From: Macrothele yani
Taxonomy: Eukaryota; Arthropoda; Arachnida; Araneae; Macrothelidae
NCBI GenBank assembly: GCA_039090855.1
Contig: CM077034.1
Coordinates: 228,802,005 to 228,866,004, forward strand
Reading direction: 5' to 3'
Length of the DNA stretch: 64,000 bases
In this document: piece after piece, positions 10,545 to 20,310 of the stretch
Numbering within the stretch: position 1 is the stretch's first letter
Layout: each line of letters starts with the position of its first letter
Position numbers and translations under genes: made by a program
Notes under the pieces: generated by a model
The model's database searches: none
Told to the model about the DNA's origin: nothing
What the model saw: only the letters and a program-made list of their open reading frames with translations

Positions 10545-11362
10545 GCAAATAAAGGTAACTTGATCACGCTAGTTACGTTAAATGAAAAACTTTTACACCA
10601 AAGTTCGTAAGTTGGGAGCTTTCGACCATATCTTAGGTCTTCATCACGCCAATCTGATGAAGACCTAAGATAAGTTCACGCCAGTCTGATGAAGACCTAA
10701 GATAAGGTCACGCCAATCTGATGAAGACTTAAGATAAGGTCACGCCAATCTGATGAAGACCTAAGATAAGGTCACACCAATCTGATGAAGACCTAAGATA
10801 AGGTCACGCCAATCTGATGAAGACCTAAGATAAGGTCACGCCAATCTGATGAAGACCTAAGATAAGGTCACGCCAATCTGATGAAGACCTAAGATAAGGT
10901 CACGCCAATCTGATGAAGACCTAAGATAAGGTCACGCCAATCTGATGAAGACCGAAGATAAGGTCACGCCAATCTGATGAAGACCTAAGATAAGGTCACG
11001 CCAATCTGATGAAGACCTAAGATAAGGTCACGCCAATCTGATGAAGACCTAAGATAAGGTCACACCAATCTGATGAAGACCTAAGATAAGGTCACGCCAA
11101 TCTGATGAAGACCTAAGATAAGGTCACGCCAATCTGATGAAGACCCAAGATAAGGTCACGCCAATCTGATGAAGACCTAAGATAAGGTCACGCCAATCTG
11201 ATGAAGACCTAAGATAAGGTCACGCCAATCTGATGAAGACCGAAGATAAGGTCGAAAGCTCCCAACTTTTACGAACTTATAAAAGTTTTTCATTTAACGT
11301 AACTAGCGTGTCAAGTTACCTTTATTTGTTAATATTGTTACGTGTTTTGCCCATCATCGTCA
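10545..11362. mobile_element. Foldback element with a 32-bp tandem-repeat core
   Basis: Inverted arms of about 95 bp (10545-10640 and the reverse complement of about 11240-11330) share AAATAAAGGTAACTTGA, CGCTAGTTACGTTAAATG, AAAAACTTTTA and TTGGGAGCTTTCGACC blocks. The core is about 18 copies of a 32-bp unit (start GTCACGCCAATCTGATGAAG). The 10-bp sequence TGGAAGCTTT lies just outside both borders (10535-10544 and 11363-11372) and duplicates transposase codons, so it reads as the target-site duplication. The right arm is followed by 34 extra bases (11329-11362) with no left counterpart. The 9-10 bp duplication and long inverted arms resemble Mutator-type or foldback elements; no transposase is encoded. 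Confidence 0.85.
11230..11257 (+). other. Hammerhead-ribozyme-like core motif (half motif)
   Basis: CTGATGA (11230-11236), one unpaired A, a 4-bp helix GACC/GGTC (11238-11241 with 11250-11253) closing an 8-base loop, then GAAA (11254-11257). This is the order of the conserved CUGAUGA, helix II and GAAA parts of a hammerhead. A mirror copy with GTGATGA is on the minus strand at 10647-10620. Every 32-bp unit keeps CTGATGA and the helix but lacks GAAA. No convincing helix I or cleavage triplet was found, so catalysis is not supported. Confidence 0.3.
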
Positions 11363-12253
11363 TGGAAGCTTTACTCAATCAGGATCCGTGCCAGACACAA
11401 AAAGAACTAGCAGCAGCATTAAATGTTAGTCAACCATGCATTTCACAACATTTAGCTGCCATGGGAATGGTGCAAAAGGAAGGGAATCGGGTTCCATGCG
11501 CTTTGCGGGAAAGAGACCTTGAACGTTGAAAAACCACTTGCAAATTGCATCTTCAAAGGCAAAAAAGAAAGTTTTGTTTGCATCGTATTATTACTGCCAA
11601 CGAGAAATGGATATGGTACGATAACCCTAAACGGCAGAAAGCATGGGTGAAGCCAGGTGAACCAGGTCCTTCAACGCCAAAACGCAATATCCATGGTTCA
11701 AAGGTAATGCCATGTATCTGGTGGGACCAGAAGGGTGTGATACACTATGAACTGCTGAAACCGTCAGAAACTATTACTGGTGATCGGTATTGAACCCAAT
11801 TAATGCGTTTAAAATGAGCTCTCATGCAAAAACGGCCGGAATGGGAGAATAGACACAACAAAGTCATCTTGCAGCATTTCAACGCAAGACCACATGTTTC
11901 TCGACCTGTGAGAAAGTACTTAGAAGGATCCGACTGGGAAGTTCTACCCCAGCCGCCATATTCGCCAGATATTGCGCCATCGGATTACCATTTGTTCCGG
12001 TCAACGCAGTCAGCACTTTCTGGAGAACGGTTTAGTTCTTATGAAGACATCAAAAATTGGCTGGACAACTGGATCTCTTCCAAGGAACCGGAATTCTTCA
12101 TTCAGGGCATGCGTTCACTGCCCGAAAGATGGGGTAAAGTTGTAGCTTCAGAGGAGGCATACTTCGGTTAATATTAAAATATTGTTTCTGTTCTCCAACA
12201 ACATGTTTTGTTCACCTCAAATCATCCCTCAAAACTTATTTATATACCCAATA

Positions 12254-12564
12254 TATAATTTTTTTATTTGCTTAAAATGGGGTTTCCTTCGTATCTGTTC
12301 TTGCTAGGAGAAGTGGTGATCTTTTACGAACTCAGATCACGTGACTCTACTAGCCAACCCACCAGATGTTTGTGATTTAATAGATGACCAATTCTCACCC
12401 CACTCACTTACTCATGCTGGAGGCCGTGTCCTTGATGTCATCATGCCAGCGGCGCATTGGCGCGCTGCCAAAAGTTAACCAGGCAGAAGTTGCCGTTGCC
12501 AAAACCACAAACCAGTTCTTACCTTTCGCCATAAAGGTACGTATGAGCGATCCAATATTACAAT
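12254..12564. other. Spacer, no gene seen
   Basis: Unremarkable intronic sequence of mixed composition. Short open frames on both strands lack splice borders and family resemblance. Confidence 0.4.
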
Positions 12565-13029
12565 ACTTTTGACAGGGTGCCCACTCTTTTTCAGGGAAGG
12601 ACATTCAAGGACTTTCAAGGACCTTCAGGAAAAAATTCAAGGATGAATTTTTCAATGCCCTAAACCTCAACGAATATATTAGATATCAAGAATTAAGTGT
12701 GTTGTATTATGATACTCATTAACAGTATTTGTACCTGGTAGCTAATTATAAAAAAAAATCTTAGCAACAATGCATCTAATACTTCATTTTCTACACATGT
12801 TTTTCTTTTTTTCATACTTTCTATTTCATCCAGTATTTGTTTTCTCTTTTGGGATACAGCAGAATTAGCCTTGTCCCGAGCTTTTTCTTCTAAATTTATT
12901 ACATATCTTTGCCTAGCACATCTGACATTACTCAGAAGCAATTTTGAAAACTCAACCTTTTCCATGCCACTAATGTTACTTAGAAGGCCATATATAAATC
13001 TTTGTGAAACAATAGAGTTTTCTTTCATA

Positions 13030-14328
13030 CACAGTGTGTCAAAGAATTTTTAAGACTGGCGCTAGATTTCAGCCTACGGTGGCGCCACCAGTGTAATCGC
13101 GAATGCGTTATAAACCGTGACCATCTGCTTGCTTCCTGCCAAAAGTACTGCGCAGTTGTTAAAGTAACTCAAACGAAACAGCCGTTCATTAGAGAAGTCA
13201 AATTTTTTTCATGTTCAATTATTAAGATGGAACAAAGGGCTGTTATTAAATTTAACGCAAAACTTGGTAAAAGTGCCTTGGAAACGTACCAAATGATGAA
13301 ACAAGTTTACGGTGAGTTTTGTTTAGGTAGATCAAATGTTTTCCTGTGGCACAAACGTTTTTTTGGACGCTAGAAGATGATAAGCATACCGGAAGATTAA
13401 GCTCATCTAGGACACCTGAGATTATTGAAAAAGTGCGTGATTTTGTGGCAAACAATCGATGTGCGTCACTAAGAATGATGGAAGAGTCTTTAAACATCAA
13501 CAAAGAAACGATTCGAACCATCCTGCATGAAGATTTGGGCAAAACAAAAGTCTGTGCTAAATTTGTTCCACACACGTTAACCAATGAACAAAAATCAAGG
13601 AGAAGTGCACATTGCAGAGACATCATTTCAGCCGCTGAAAATGATCCAAACTTCTTAAAATCCATTGTTACAGGGGATGAAACATGGTGTTTTCAATATG
13701 ATTCTAAAACAAAGCGACAAAGTGCGTAATGGAAGTAAAAAACTCACCACAAGCCAAAAAAAAAACAAGAAAAGTTCCATCGAAAATCAAAACAATGCGC
13801 ATTTCATTCTTCGATAGTAAGGGTATTATCCACAAATAATTTGTTCCAAGTGGACACACAATTACTGGTGAGTTTTATTTAAATGTTTTGAGGTGTTTGA
13901 TGGGCAGAATTCGTCGCATTCGTCCAGAATATCGGGATGAAAACAGTTGGTGTTTGTTGCACGATAATGCACCCAGTCACACCTCACTTCAATTGTTCGT
14001 AGATTTTTGGCGAAAAACAACGTCTGTGTGTTGAATCATCCACCGTATTCACCTGATTTAGCAACCTGCAACTTTTCTTTAATCCCAAAACTTAAAATGA
14101 CATTAAAAGGGTGTTATTTTGATGATATTTCGACCATACAAAGAGCTTCGACGCGTGCTTTGGAGGCAATTCCGCAAAGTGAAGTGGAACAGGCATTCGA
14201 ATCATTATTAAATCGCTGTAGCAAGTGTATTAAAGCCTTATTTTGAATAACAAACCAAAACAAATTATAATTTCTTGTTACGATTTCATTTTACAGACCC
14301 AGTCTTAAAAATTCTTTGGCACACTGTG
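13030..14328 (+). mobile_element. mariner transposon nested in a hAT-like element
   Basis: 1,299 bp with inverted ends CACAGTGTGTCAAAGAATTT and the reverse complement of AAATTCTTTGGCACACTGTG, one mismatch. TA flanks are at 13028-13029 and 14329-14330. It inserted into the transposase of the outer element, so it is the younger of the two. Confidence 0.95.
13227..14246 (+). pseudogene. mariner transposase pseudogene (third catalytic Asp to Asn)
   Basis: The start chosen is the ATG at 13227 (MEQRAVIKFNAKLGKSALET...), 200 bp inside the left end as usual for mariner. The helix-turn-helix domain continues through a frameshift near 13365 into SRTPEIIEKVRDFVANNR and NINKETIRTILHEDL. VTGDETWCFQYD holds the first catalytic Asp. 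A stretch with stops follows (13735-13990), then WCLLHDNAPSHTS (second Asp). The last block reads PPYSPDLATCNFSLIPKLK, where the usual CDF is CNF, so the third Asp is lost. Ends LNRCSKCIKALF. Defective by frameshifts and by active-site change. Confidence 0.9.
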
Positions 14329-15063
14329 TATTGTCAATTATTAGTTCCTTATTAAGGGAGAATCCTCTCTCCACTGATGCCTGTCCATGCAAGAGCAACC
14401 TGCTTTTCAGTTACTTCCCACAACAGATCATAGTTTTTACTTGAGGATAAATGTTCATGAAATAACACATCTATTCTCAATTCCTCATAATTGTTATCAA
14501 AAAGTAAAAATCTGAAGTTACTTCTGCAACACTACTTATAAAATCCTTTAACTGCAGCACAATAGTGTGAACAACACCAGGTTTCAGATGATTTGCATCC
14601 ACGAGAATTTCTAGAATAATCTTGAAACTATTTAAGCAAGATTCCTTCTCAGCACTCATTAATTCAGGATCTAAACATTTCATGTGCCACACAGTGGGCG
14701 TTTAGTGAGTAATTTTTTGACAAAGTTTTGCAAAATTGATCTGCATTTTATATGAAATTCCATTATCTGCTTTTCACGGATCCAATCTTGACCTACTTAA
14801 CTCCCTGTTCGACCGCAGTGCAGCCTTTCTCCCAGTGACAAAGCTGCTGTGAAGTTTACTCTTTTTCGACTGCCGATGTCAATAGGAGATTGCAGAAAAA
14901 AAATAAAAATAACAAAAGGAAAAAAATCGGAAATTCCGATCGAAATTTTTCGGCTGTGGGATTTTAAAAAAATTCAAGGACATTCCAGGCCTTGAATTTT
15001 TTTTTTTTTTTTTTTTTGAAATTCTAGAACTTTCCAGGTTTTCAAGGACGGGTGGGCACCCTG

Positions 15064-15427
15064 TTTTGACTCCACCTCCGTGCAAAAATCAATTACGTTG
15101 GAAAATTGCTACGAGCACATTTCACTTTCAAAATGATCTTTGCGGTGATTTAGTGGAAATAGGTCTTCAAGAGACTGGCGATTTTTCTTTTCCGTTTATC
15201 ACATTTTTTGATTTTCAAAACCAAAATTTTAAAAGAAACTCAGTTATTTGGTACAGCATCTCATTTTGAACATGGTTTGATGCCAGCAAATATGAGCAAT
15301 TTTTTTAAATTCTTTCACCATTGAATTGTTAAAATCTGTTCATGTTTGAAGTCCTTTTACAAGGTATGTTTCAAGAGTTTTCTTTTTGATCCCGGATTTG
15401 GCAGAACTTTTTTTTCTATGAGGAAAT
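15064..15427. other. Spacer, no gene seen
   Basis: AT-rich sequence; short open frames on the plus strand (from 15066 and 15346) are Phe-rich and match no family. No splice-bordered exon was recognised. Confidence 0.4.
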
Positions 15428-15592
15428 ACACTGATATGCCAAAAACACTGGGATACCTGTTTAATACCGTGCTGGTCCTCCTCATGATCAAACGACATCA
15501 GAAACACGACGGGTATGGACTCCACAAGCTCTCTGTAGTACTGTGGAGACAATGCTCACCTTGTTCCTGAAGAGTGTTGCACAATTCTGTAA
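15428..15592 (+). mobile_element. Tc1-like 5' end relic
   Basis: The sequence starts TA then CACTGATATGCCAAAAACAC with TGGGATACCTGTTTAATACC after it, the style of a Tc1/mariner terminal repeat. It continues for about 160 bp and is then cut by the complete Tc1 at 15595. No matching right end was found, so this is a truncated copy. Confidence 0.5.
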
Positions 15593-15845
15593 TACACTGC
15601 CGGACAATTGCTAAGGACGGATGACAATAGCAACCATAAAATGGAAGGCAGGAAAATGTGGAAATTAGCATAAGTGCGGGATACAGTAAGACGTGTTGTG
15701 CGCATGCAAATTTTGGATTGCCGAACTTGTTCGTGACGTCATAGCGCTGATAAGAGATATAAAGGATTTGACGCGTATTGACCGTTGTTGTTCAAACGCA
15801 AAGTTGAAAGGGAAATAATCAATTGACGAACTTGCAATTTTCAGT

Positions 15846-17053
15846 ATGTCTTCCCGACATCACCTAGATGATTTTACGTGTGGCCGTATTATTGGCAAGA
15901 TTGAAGAAGGGCGAAAAATAACAGATGTTGCCAGGGAGTTCGATGTCAGCCACAGTGTTGTTTCAAGGCTTTGGAAATCATTTCAAACAAATGGAGAGTG
16001 TAGCAAACGTCACGGGGAGGTCGTGTTCGCAGTACGACACCTGCAGAAGATCGGTACATAGTGCTATCAACAAAAAGACACCGGCGCAGCACAGCTAGTG
16101 AGGTAGAAAATCAGTTTATGGCTGCTACTGGCAAGCGGATCTCCCGAAAAACTGTCGCCAGACGTTTGCATGAAGGAAGACTATACGCCCGCCGTCCTGT
16201 TGTGTGCATCCCATTGTCCAGACGTCACCGTACCGCCCGTTTGCAATGGTGCCATCAACATCGCAATTGGACTGATAACGACTGGTCTGCTGTCCTCTTC
16301 TCAGATGAGAGTAGATACAGTCTATCGTCTGATTGTCGACGACAGCTGATCTGGCGTGATAGTGGTACTGCATATTGTCCAGCAAACATACAGGAAAGGG
16401 ACCGATATCCGACATGTATTGTCATGGTATGGGCTGGCATCATGATCAATGGCCGTACGTCCCTCTATGTGCTTCCAACTGGGACTATGACTGGCCAGCG
16501 ATACATTAATGATGTTCTGCTACCTCATGTTCGCAGGAAAACACAGGAAAGGGACCGATATCCGACATGTATTGTCATGGTATGGGCTGGCATCATGATC
16601 AATGGCCGTACGTCCCTCTATGTGCTTCCAACTGGGACTATGACTGGCCAGCGATACATTAATGATGTTCTGCTACCTCATGTTCGCATGTTCCGTGGTG
16701 CTGTCGGTGATAGATTCATTTTCATGGACGACAACGCAACATGTCATCGAACAGTCGCTGTCCAGGAGTGTCTTGAGAGCGAGGATATTCAACGCCTCGG
16801 ATGGCCAGCAGGTTCTCCAGATCTGAATCCCATTGAAAATGTGTGGGATACTTTGGGGAGGAGTCTTGCTGGTCGCCAATGCCCTCCAATAAACAAGGAC
16901 ACCCTCATCCGTGCACTGACAGAGGAATGGGATAAATTACCCCAACAGCTGCTTGATAATGTTGTGCAAAAGCATGACACGACGTGTGGAATCTTGCATC
17001 GCCCTCCATGGTGGCCATATCCTGTATTGACATCTTACGCCGGAGGAGGGTAA
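15846..17053 (+). pseudogene. Tc1 transposase pseudogene (DD34E) with an in-frame 51-codon duplication
   Basis: Start ATG at 15846 (MSSRHHLDDFTCGRII...). One G is missing from a G-run near 16015, which shifts the frame between the DNA-binding and catalytic halves. From 16061 a continuous 330-codon frame runs to the natural stop. It holds LFSDESRYSL (first Asp), FMDDNATCHRTV (second Asp) and SPDLNPIENVWD (Glu). Within it the segment 16391-16543 is repeated at 16544-16696 in frame, so the block from ERDRYPTCIVMVWAG to YINDVLLPHVR appears twice. That lengthens the gap between the first and second Asp by 51 residues, which would be expected to disturb the RNase-H-like fold. Confidence 0.92.
16391..16696 (+). 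repeat. 153-bp tandem duplication inside a Tc1 transposase
   Basis: Two head-to-tail copies, 16391-16543 and 16544-16696, starting CAGGAAAGGGACCGATATCC. They look identical over almost the whole length. The size is exactly 51 codons, so the frame stays open. It is absent from the sister element at 1455. Confidence 0.93.
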
Positions 17054-17487
17054 TTGCATTTTTTTTTCACGTTTACGTATTCTGCACAAAATGGCCTGTT
17101 TGTCCCTTGAACACGTTCCAAAGCCTTCTGGATTTCAGAGCACAATAAATTGTCTTTCTTGTAATGTCCTGGCATTCTGACATTATTTTATTTCACTTGG
17201 CATCCAACCACACTTACTTTTTTATGTGCTGTATAGGCGTTTATGATCCGTCCTTAGCAATTGTCCAGCAGTGTACAAAGGGCATCCTGAAAGTAATGTT
17301 CGTCCCTCATAAGACTTTAAAAATTGCGTTCTGAACTGCTCCTTGGCTACGTCTCATGAGATTGGTTATCTGACACACATAAAATTTCCATAATTTCGCA
17401 TTTTCTTATTTCAAGTACTTCCAATATTGGATTTTGTTAGAAAAAGTCTGCTATTGAAAAGTTAATTCGTTTTTTGAAGTGCATTAA

Positions 17488-17900
17488 TGCAATTGCATTG
17501 TTGGACTTACTGTTAAATCCATGTTGAACACTTACCGCACGTGTTGGTTTCCGTATTTCCGTTGTGTAGATGGGGCATGGGGTTTTTTTTCATTCGGTTG
17601 CTGTTCCTTTTTAATTGGCCTCGTCACTTAATGAATTTCGGTAACATTCCGTTAACGTCCCCTAGATGACGGTAACGGAATGTTACCGAAAGTACTCGGG
17701 TAAAAAACGTATCGAAATGTAGAAGCAGCAAGGGGGAAAAAAAATTTATTTAGTGATGAGGCCAATTAAAAAGGAACAGCAACCGAATGAAAAAAAAAAA
17801 AAACCTATGCCGCATCTACACAACGGAAATACGGAAACCAACACGTGCGGTAAGTGTTCAACATGGATTTAACGGTAAGTCCAATAACGCAATTTTCTTA
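17488..17900. mobile_element. Coreless hairpin related to the Penelope-associated inverted repeats
   Basis: A near-perfect palindrome with arms of about 190 bp meeting near 17670. Shared blocks are TTGGACTTACTGTTAAATCC, GTGTTGAACACTTACCGCAC-type, CGTATTTCCGTTGTGTAGAT, GGCCTCGTCACT and GGTAACATTCCGTTAACGTC. The same blocks, in the same order, make up the arms of the element at 6222-7890. There is no coding core. It is a non-autonomous or deleted relative. Confidence 0.8.
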
Positions 17901-17909
17901 TTTACGATA

Positions 17910-19080
17910 TTTTTCTATAAACTACAGCTAAACCAAATTCTCTGCGAGTATGTGCAAACCCAGGAAATTTGTAGGGGGGGGGGGGGCACCAAAAGTGTAA
18001 GCGATAAAGAATTTCTCATCCGATCGGGAGATTTTCAGCATTTACGAGTCACAACTGAACAAATTATCTGACGGCATTTGCTGCCTCAGGAAACCTGTCG
18101 GCCGGGGGTAAGGGGGGTACCAAAAGTGTAAAATGTAAAGAAATTCCGACAGTGAGATTTCGAGCGTTTGCAGACTTCTTCTCAACAAACCCTCTGCAGA
18201 CATGTGCTGACACAGAAAATCTCTCTGGGGGGGGGGATTCCAAAAGAGCAAAATATAAAAACTTTTGATCCGATTGCGAGATTTTTAGCATTTATATATA
18301 ACCTACAAGTCAACAAATTATATGAGGATATGTGCTGCCTCAATAAACCTGTCGGGGGGGGGATACCAAAATTGTAAAATGCGTCAGCACATGGACTCAG
18401 ATTCAGATGTGTCTAGTTGTAGCTTGTTAGTAGTGACAGTCACCCGATCGGACCGGAAATTCTTCATATTTTACACTTTTGGTATTAAACCCCACCCTGA
18501 CAGGTTTGCTGAGTAGTAGGCACATGCCCTCAGATAATGTGGTGTTGACTTGTAGCTTGTAAATGCCGAAAATCTCCTGATCAGACCAGAAATCCTCTAT
18601 ACTTTACACTTACCCCCCCCCAGACACGTTTCCTGAGTAGGCACATGCCCTCAGATAATGTGTCGAGTTGTAGCTTGTAAATGCTGAAAATCTCCCGATC
18701 GGACCAGAAATTCTTTATATTTTACAATATTGGTATTACCCCCTCCCCACCAGGTTTCCTGAGGCAGTACATGCCCTCACATGAGTTGTAGCTTGAAAAG
18801 GCATTTGAAAATCTCCTTATCGGACCAAAAATAATTATATTTTATATTTAAGGTATTCCCCCTTCCACCACAGGTGTTCTGAGTAGGCAAATTCCCTCAG
18901 ATAATGTGTCCAGTTGTTGCTTGTAAAAACTGAAAATCTCCCGATCGGACCAGAATTTCTTTATAATTTAAACTTTTGATATATCACCCCCTGACAGGTT
19001 TTCTGTGTCAGCACTTGAGTTCAGACAATTTGCAGACTTGTAGTTTGAAAACCCTGAAATCTTTTGTTGAGTTGTAGATC
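17910..19080. repeat. Inverted tandem array of ~125-bp units with G-runs
   Basis: From 17910 to about 18395 diverged units read plus-ward: 'cagcatttacgagtcacaac', 'aattatctga', 'tgctgcctcaggaaacctgt', a run of 8-13 G, 'accaaaagtgtaaaatgtaaagaa', 'gatcgggagatttt'. From about 18400 to 19080 the same unit appears five more times in reverse complement, with C-runs in place of G-runs. The switch point is near 18400. Units are 70-85% alike by eye, so the array is old. No coding capacity. Confidence 0.8.
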
Positions 19081-20310
19081 ATAAACATTTCTTGTAACGA
19101 ATTACATTAATTATCGCAATTAAGAAAAGACGAAATTACGGAAACTTTAAATGACTCGGATAATGCAACTTCTGGGGGTCGTGGCCACGAAGCGGTCAAA
19201 AATGCAATTTTTATACGATCCCTTAAAATTTTTGTGGCCAGTCCTTCGGTGGCCAGTTCTCCTACACCCAATTTACACATCCCACTGCAAATAAGATAAA
19301 CATTTACTCAGCCGTGTGAAAGGTCAAGTTGTGATAATGTATTTCAAAGAATAATCTTGTTCATTTGTGTTCTATCCTCTTGATTCCAATTTAGTTCTCG
19401 TTTCTCAGATCTACACATATTGTTTCGTTTTTGTTTTTTTTTAATTCATTGAGTGCTTACAAATTTTTGATTTTTTTTAAAGTGCAAACATTCCAAATAC
19501 TCAGGATTTATTTCAATCTCTGATGACTGTTGTGCGTATAACATGCATTACAATGGTGAGAACATCGCACAAAAGACATTGGTACTGTTCAGCTAAAAGA
19601 ATTGTGAAACTTCAATCCTCCAACACCACGATTTTTTTCATAGCATCGCTAAAACATGATCTTTTCTGTCTGAGGGGAGCGAGACTAATTTGTTTCTCCT
19701 TTTTTAAGGGTGACAATTCGCCGAAAGTACTGTACGCTGAACCATTGCGAACGACATATGTTTTTTAGTTGCTGTTTTTTTTTTCAATTTAAACAAAGGG
19801 GCTTAGAAAACTAAAATCAATAAACCACGAAAAATAATTTCACGAGAAATCAATGTTACAGTAATTCTTGGTAAATAAAAGCTCAGTTTTTTTATTGGTA
19901 GCTGGAGTTTGTGTTACGTTTGTTTATAATCTGAAGGAAGCCATTATAATCGCTACGGAGTTTGTGTTATGTTTGTTTATAATCTGAAGGAAGCCATTAT
20001 AATCGCTACGAAACTAGCATTCTTCGTAAAACGTTGAAAACATAGATAAACATACTTTTTGTACGATTCCCTTTACCAGTGTTGTCTGCGCGCATTCCTC
20101 AGAAAAAGAAGTTGGAACCCCTGCCTGCCATCACCCGACCATCAGCCTAATTCGATTGTCACTGTTATCGCGGTTGTAAATCAGTGGCAGTTTGCTCCAC
20201 CCTTTCGAAGGGGAGGTAAAAACAGACAGCCGTCAATGAGGTAGGTTTAGTAGAAAGACTTTGCAGCTGATGAAACAATCGTTCGCAGAACACACAGAGC
20301 GCCCAGAGGG
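19081..20310. other. Intronic spacer with one 53-bp direct duplication
   Basis: No gene, exon or transposon end was recognised over 1.2 kb. A 53-bp unit starting GGAGTTTGTGTTACGTTTGT occurs at 19904 and again at 19957 with one difference. Two short frames (19523-19768 and 20059-20244, plus strand) have no recognisable similarity and no splice signals. Confidence 0.5.

Larger units (their letters stand above)
10313..12171 (+). pseudogene. mariner transposase pseudogene (DD34D type), interrupted
   Basis: The N-terminal part (10313-10544) has FVPTKQHLREVLLHYF and a helix-turn-helix region EYWFRRFKRSDFDVSDKE; the usual start Met codon reads ACT. The chain breaks at Glu-Ala-Leu (GAAGCTTTG) and resumes after the insert with the same Glu-Ala-Leu, then LNQDPCQTQKELAAALNVSQ. 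Next come ITANEKWIWYDNPKR (first catalytic Asp replaced, the usual GDE reading ANE), 'QHFNARPHVSRPV' (the usual DNARPH reads FNARPH, second Asp lost) and PYSPDIAPSDYHLFRS with the third Asp intact. Several frameshifts are present (for example near 11795). The element is dead both by insertion and by loss of two active-site residues. Confidence 0.88.
10136..12251 (+). mobile_element. mariner transposon split by a foldback element
   Basis: Perfect inverted ends of about 25 bp (start TTGGGTATATAAATAAGTTT) flanked by TA at 10134-10135 and 12252-12253. Total length is 2,116 bp. Removing the 818-bp insert at 10545-11362 and one 10-bp target duplication leaves 1,288 bp, the normal mariner size. It sits in the 15.3-kb SCFD1 intron. 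Confidence 0.94.
12693..14692 (-). pseudogene. hAT-like transposase C-terminus, split by a mariner
   Basis: On the minus strand a stretch around 14692-14477 (LDPELMSAEKESCLNSFK...) is followed, after frame changes, by 'LHGQASVERGFSLNKELIID' at about 14400-14345. The mariner interrupts at a TA. The protein resumes at about 13020 with MKENSIVSQRFIYGLLSNI and a Lys/Glu-rich helix (EEKARDKANSAVSQKRKQIL) before a stop near 12693. The S-VERGFS motif is the hAT-type signature; the rest of the catalytic domain is missing. It is clearly non-functional. The family in which this box is followed by a basic helical tail is common in arthropod and other animal genomes. Confidence 0.65.
12573..15063 (-). 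mobile_element. hAT-like DNA transposon with a 6-bp target duplication, carrying a nested mariner
   Basis: Inverted ends CAGGGTGCCCAC followed by TTCAAGGAC-type blocks at both sides (12573 and 15063). TTTTGA is directly repeated just outside both ends. The outer element is about 1.2 kb once the mariner at 13030-14328 is removed. It encodes a minus-strand fragment with a VERGFS box typical of the hAT C-terminal dimerisation region. The 6-bp duplication is unusual against the normal 8 bp, so the superfamily call is tentative. Confidence 0.7.
15595..17273 (+). mobile_element. Tc1-like DNA transposon, copy 2, with internal duplication
   Basis: Same family as 1455-2972: ends CACTGCCGGACAATTGCTAA and its inverted partner, TA at 15593-15594 and 17274-17275. 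It is 1,679 bp, longer than copy 1 mostly because of a 153-bp tandem duplication inside the transposase and because it keeps the 11 bases lost in copy 1. The two copies are otherwise nearly identical, suggesting recent activity of the family. Confidence 0.95.

Noticed and set aside
10640..11250. CRISPR array (32-bp direct repeats)
   Set aside because: There are no unique spacers between repeats, the setting is eukaryotic, and the units lie inside a foldback element with target duplications.
10640..11250. Box C/D snoRNA array (TGATGA and CTGA in each unit)
   Set aside because: CTGA and TGATGA overlap in one motif instead of sitting at opposite ends of a 60-90 nt RNA, and no terminal stem is present.
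17276..17330. mariner-like end (GGGCATCCTGAAAGTAATG)
   Set aside because: The phrase resembles termini with GAAAGTAATG, but no second end, TA pair or coding remnant was found.
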